Below, in pieces: positions 5,042 to 7,674 of a stretch of DNA of 7,674 nucleotides. A program made the position numbers and the translations under genes. The stretch's first letter is position 1; each line of letters opens with the position of its first letter. The DNA comes from JBDTMC01 sp039934475. GTDB lineage: Bacteria > Acidobacteriota > Terriglobia > Bryobacterales > Bryobacteraceae. Under the pieces are notes generated by a model. It was not told the DNA's origin. It saw only the letters and a program-made list of their open reading frames with translations, and searched no databases. The DNA is taken from NCBI GenBank assembly GCA_039934475.1, contig JBDTMC010000377.1:1-7674 (forward strand), given 5' to 3'.

Positions 5042-6178
5042 CTACACGGGGATAGACACCGCTCCGGTACCGTTTGTTCCCGCTTCGCACACCTGGCGGT
5101 AATAGGCCTCGTACTGGGGAATAATCAGCGAGGTACAAAATCGCGTCTTCGCACTGTGCCGCGCCGCTGCCGACATGCGATCGAACAGCGCGCTATCGGA
5201 GAGCAACTCGATGGCGCGTTGCGATTGGGCGGCGATATCGCCCACCGGTTCCATGTATCCGTCAACGCCATGCGTGATCAGGTCCGGAACACCGCCACTA
5301 CGCGTCGCCACAGCGGGTACGCCGCAGGCCATACCTTCCAAAGCCACCAATCCGAACGCTTCCAGTTCGCTTGGCAGCAACAGAACATGAGCCTGGGGAA
5401 TGATCCGCTCAATGTGGTCCTGCTTGCCCATAAACTCAACGTGCTCATCTACGCCCAAGTCGCGCGCCAAGCTCTCCGCCGGCCAGCGGTCCGGCCCATC
5501 CCCCACCATCAGCAGGCGCGCCGGCACTTCCTTGCGCACTTCGGCAAGGATGCGGATACAGTCGGTCACCCGCTTCACTGGGCGAAAGTTGGAGATATGG
5601 ATGAGCGTCTTCTCGCTTTTCCTAAGGTCCGGCTGCGGATGATACATGTCGCAGTTGACGAAGTTCCAAATGACGCGCACTTCATTGCTCACGCCGAAGA
5701 CTTCACGGGTGCGCACAGCGAGATAGTCGCTTACCGTGGTCACGCCGTCGGATTGCTCAATCGAGAATTTCGTGATCGGAAAATAGGACCGGTCGGAGCC
5801 TACAAGGGTGATATCGGTCCCATGGAGCGTCGTGATGAACGGCAACCGGCGCGCGGTAGTCATCTGCCGCGCCAGCAATGCGGAGATCGAATGCGGAATC
5901 GCGTAGTGCACGTGCAGCAAGTCGAGCTTGTAGATGTCGGCTACCTCCGCCATGCGCGAGGCCAAGGCGAGACAGTAAGGCGGGTATTGGAATAGAGGGT
6001 AGTTGGTGACTTCGACTTCGTGGTAGTGGATGCGCGGCGTTCCTGGGTCCAGCCGGATCGGGTTGGCATAGGAAATGAAATGGACTTCGTGGCCGCGATT
6101 GGCCAGCTCCAGGCCAAGCTCCGTAGCGACGATGCCGCTTCCGCCATACGTTGGGTAGCAGGTGATGCCGACTCTCAT
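5042..6178 (-). CDS. bshA: N-acetyl-alpha-D-glucosaminyl L-malate synthase (bacillithiol biosynthesis)
   Basis: BshA transfers GlcNAc from UDP-GlcNAc to L-malate, the first step of bacillithiol synthesis in the cytoplasm; BshB then deacetylates and BshC adds cysteine (neither is in the window). The 378-residue protein has the GT-B, family GT4 layout. The N-terminus MRVGITCYPTYGGSGIVATELG with glycine loop YGGSG (11-15) is close to characterised BshA proteins, as are HVHYAIPH (89-96), HGTD (119-122), SNFRPVKR (196-203), VGDGP (225-229) and the retaining-glycosyltransferase E-x7-E pair Glu273/Glu281 in EAFGLVALE. The ATG at 6178 gives exactly the conserved start, although only a weak ribosome binding site is present (an AGG abuts the ATG). 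It follows the lipoprotein gene by 17 nt. A different GT4 acceptor specificity cannot be excluded by eye, but the N-terminal match makes BshA clearly the best call. Confidence 0.93.
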   Translation of the reverse strand: MRVGITCYPTYGGSGIVATELGLELANRGHEVHFISYANPIRLDPGTPRIHYHEVEVTNYPLFQYPPYCLALASRMAEVADIYKLDLLHVHYAIPHSISALLARQMTTARRLPFITTLHGTDITLVGSDRSYFPITKFSIEQSDGVTTVSDYLAVRTREVFGVSNEVRVIWNFVNCDMYHPQPDLRKSEKTLIHISNFRPVKRVTDCIRILAEVRKEVPARLLMVGDGPDRWPAESLARDLGVDEHVEFMGKQDHIERIIPQAHVLLLPSELEAFGLVALEGMACGVPAVATRSGGVPDLITHGVDGYMEPVGDIAAQSQRAIELLSDSALFDRMSAAARHSAKTRFCTSLIIPQYEAYYRQVCEAGTNGTGAVSIPV

Positions 6179-6195
6179 CCTGCGTGATTATCTCA

Positions 6196-7194
6196 CTAGT
6201 TCGGTTTCAGAACCGCGAACCCAATGCGTCCGTGCAGGTTTTCATCGGGTGACGGAGCGTCGCCTCCTCCGTACCAGACGCGAACCTCTCCCGAGGAGGC
6301 ATCGACACTGGGATCGCAAACCACCGTCGAGTTCCACGGCTCGCCGCCGGAGAAGACCCCCGGGACGCGCTGCCAGTGGACGCCATCCGCCGATTTAGCC
6401 AACCCGATGCGACGGTGCTCCTTCCCATCGCGTCCGGTGTAAGCCATCCAATACAGGCCGCCGGTCTGCCACACCGCAGGTTCGCCAAGGCCGCCCTCAT
6501 CGAACGCTCCCGCTTCCCCCAGTTCGAGGATCGGGTTGCTCAGAAGCTTCGTCCACTGGGCACCATCGCTCGATTGGGCCAACCCCAGGCGCTGCCGGCG
6601 TGCGCGATCCTGACCGAGGTAGAACATCCAATACCTGCCGCCCAATTCGATGACATAAGGATCCCCGAGGGCGACTTCATCCCAACTTCCGCGAGGTCCG
6701 AGATTCAAGACGGGTTGGTCCTCTGAAGTAAACGACTGGCCATCGGATGACTGCGCCAAGCCGATTCGTGTGGCGCCCCTTGGACCCGCCTGATACCAGT
6801 AGAAGACAGCGTTGCCTACAGGCAGCGCGGAACCATTGGCGGCGATGTAAGGCCACTCCCAGGTCCCCTTGCGCGGCGACAGCACCTTGCCCTGCTTCTG
6901 CCATGCTAGGCCATCGGGAGACGTGGCCAGACCCGTGTGCCACGTCGCGCCATCGAAGCCCGAGTAGTAGTTCCAATACACACCCGCGCGCCGGATCACG
7001 GACGGATTCAGGACGTCGGTCGAGTCCCACTCGCCTCGCGCGCCGGGTTCCAGCAGTGCGCCCGAATGTGCCTGCCAGGTCCACGAAGAAGGGGCCGGTC
7101 CGTGAGTGTCGGGAGGCGGCAGAGTAAAGGTCCCATAGTGCGAGCAGCCGCTGAGGCAGAGCAACGCGATACCGGCGATAGCCGGCCAATTCAT
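6196..7194 (-). CDS. Lipoprotein with five-bladed glycosidase-like beta-propeller
   Basis: The 332-residue protein begins with a lipoprotein signal: MNWPAIAGIALLCLSGC, lipobox LSGC, lipidated Cys17. The body repeats five times an element of the form W/F-acidic/Asn, a few residues, then D/N/E-P or similar: WDSTDVLNPSV (56-66), WEWPYIAAN (112-120), WDEVALGDPYV (171-181), FDEGGLGEPAV (231-241) and WNSTVVCDPSV (287-297). These alternate with YW.YY/WMFY/WMAY strands and GLA.S.DG..W turns (88-99, 145-155, 204-214, 265-274). This is the pattern of five-bladed propellers of the GH43/GH32/GH130-like glycosidase superfamily. The catalytic acids cannot be assigned confidently, so an enzyme or a sugar-binding protein are both open. 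ATG 7194 overlaps the kinase stop as ATGA, with AGGA (7202-7205) seven bases upstream. Translational coupling to a sensor kinase hints at a sensory or cell-envelope carbohydrate role. Confidence 0.8.
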   Translation of the reverse strand: MNWPAIAGIALLCLSGCSHYGTFTLPPPDTHGPAPSSWTWQAHSGALLEPGARGEWDSTDVLNPSVIRRAGVYWNYYSGFDGATWHTGLATSPDGLAWQKQGKVLSPRKGTWEWPYIAANGSALPVGNAVFYWYQAGPRGATRIGLAQSSDGQSFTSEDQPVLNLGPRGSWDEVALGDPYVIELGGRYWMFYLGQDRARRQRLGLAQSSDGAQWTKLLSNPILELGEAGAFDEGGLGEPAVWQTGGLYWMAYTGRDGKEHRRIGLAKSADGVHWQRVPGVFSGGEPWNSTVVCDPSVDASSGEVRVWYGGGDAPSPDENLHGRIGFAVLKPN

Positions 7195-7674
7195 AGCGGG
7201 ATCCTAAGTTCGAGCCTTGCTCCGGCCCCCGGCCGCGATTCGATCGACATGTCCCCCCTCAGACCCCTAACCCGTTGCTTGATGCTGGCCGGGCCCATAC
7301 GGAGGGTTTCTAGTTCATCCAGATTGAAAGCACCACTGAAGGGGAACCCGCGACCGTCGTCCCTGATCGTGAAATCTACATTGCCATTGGTGAGGCCCAC
7401 TGAAATCAGCACTTGCGAAGCATTGGAGTGCTTCTGAACGTTATTCAAAGCCTCGCGAATCACTTGTACCGTCGCGGAGCTGGCTTCGACGTCTTCCAGT
7501 TTGACGTCATCGGCAATTGTAAGACTGGTCAGGATGCCGCTGTCGCGCTGAAACGCCTCAACAATCCGCATCACCGAAGCCACCAACCCGGCGCGCCCCG
7601 GTTCCAAGGGTCGCATGCTGCGTACGAAGGAGCGAAGCCCGTTCACCTGACCGCGGCAGATCTCTTGCAATTGT
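7191..7674 (-). CDS. NarL-family sensor histidine kinase, C-terminal part
   Basis: The reading frame is open to the right edge, so the gene is incomplete at its 5' end; about 161 codons are visible. The visible part begins inside the dimerisation region (QLQEICRGQVNGLRSFVRSMRPLEP, the helix that follows the phosphorylated His in HisKA_3 kinases; the His itself lies outside). A HATPase_c domain follows: N box REALNNVQKHSNA at about 73-85, G1 box DDGRGF at about 105-110, and a G2-like segment MGPASIKQRVRGLRGDMSIES at about 126-146 in place of the usual GLxGM, then GAGARLELRIP. Such kinases phosphorylate a LuxR/NarL-type response regulator on Asp; no regulator gene is in the window. It ends with TGA at 7191-7193, sharing ATGA with the lipoprotein start. 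Confidence 0.9.
   Translation of the reverse strand, partial: QLQEICRGQVNGLRSFVRSMRPLEPGRAGLVASVMRIVEAFQRDSGILTSLTIADDVKLEDVEASSATVQVIREALNNVQKHSNASQVLISVGLTNGNVDFTIRDDGRGFPFSGAFNLDELETLRMGPASIKQRVRGLRGDMSIESRPGAGARLELRIPL

Noticed and set aside
5156..5995. A 279-codon open frame on the + strand
   Set aside because: It is antisense to bshA over its whole length, His/Arg-rich, shows no domain, and is explained by GC-rich codon bias in the real gene.
6677..7189. A 170-codon open frame on the - strand in another frame of the lipoprotein gene
   Set aside because: It overlaps the repeat-rich propeller coding sequence, has no signal of its own, and the lipoprotein frame has a lipobox, repeats and a good ribosome binding site.

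Overview
The window looks like chromosomal DNA from a GC-rich, Gram-negative soil-type bacterium. An acidobacterium of the Solibacter/Bryobacter kind is the best guess. This is inference from three things: a bacillithiol-type bshA, an ECF sigma/zinc-finger anti-sigma pair, and exported Ser/Thr/Ala-rich hypothetical proteins with a style of motif I associate with Acidobacteria. No rRNA or other marker fixes the taxonomy.

Layout. Positions 1-165 are a leader without a gene, ending in a small hairpin that carries a ribosome binding site. Positions 166-2759 (+ strand) hold three tightly packed genes: a 102-aa hypothetical protein, a ~321-aa exported beta-rich protein with a phage-appendage-like look, and a 436-aa exported beta-propeller-like protein ending in a short TIRGGV repeat. 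Positions 2760-2862 are a convergent intergenic spacer with a near-perfect 20-bp direct repeat, whose right copy runs into the 3' end of rsmA. Everything to the right is on the - strand. In transcription order it is: the C-terminal part of a NarL-family sensor histidine kinase (runs off the right edge), a lipoprotein with a five-bladed glycosidase-like propeller (ATGA overlap with the kinase), bshA, an ECF sigma factor, its membrane zinc-finger anti-sigma factor, and rsmA/ksgA.

How they fit together. The - strand genes have gaps of 4-bp overlap, 17, 40, 9 and 6 nt, so they can be read as one transcription unit. It joins signal perception (kinase, lipoprotein), thiol metabolism (bshA), an envelope-stress switch (sigma/anti-sigma) and 16S rRNA dimethylation (rsmA). 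The anti-sigma factor has three parts: a C4/H30/C34/C37 zinc site, one membrane helix near residues 105-126, and a periplasmic domain resembling the C-terminal domain of TonB.

Most worth a second look: the exported three-gene cassette with its terminal repeat, the att-like repeat at the rsmA 3' end, the TonB-like anti-sigma factor, and the bshA-sigma-ZAS adjacency. I did not find a clear CRISPR, toxin-antitoxin, transposase or integrase signature.
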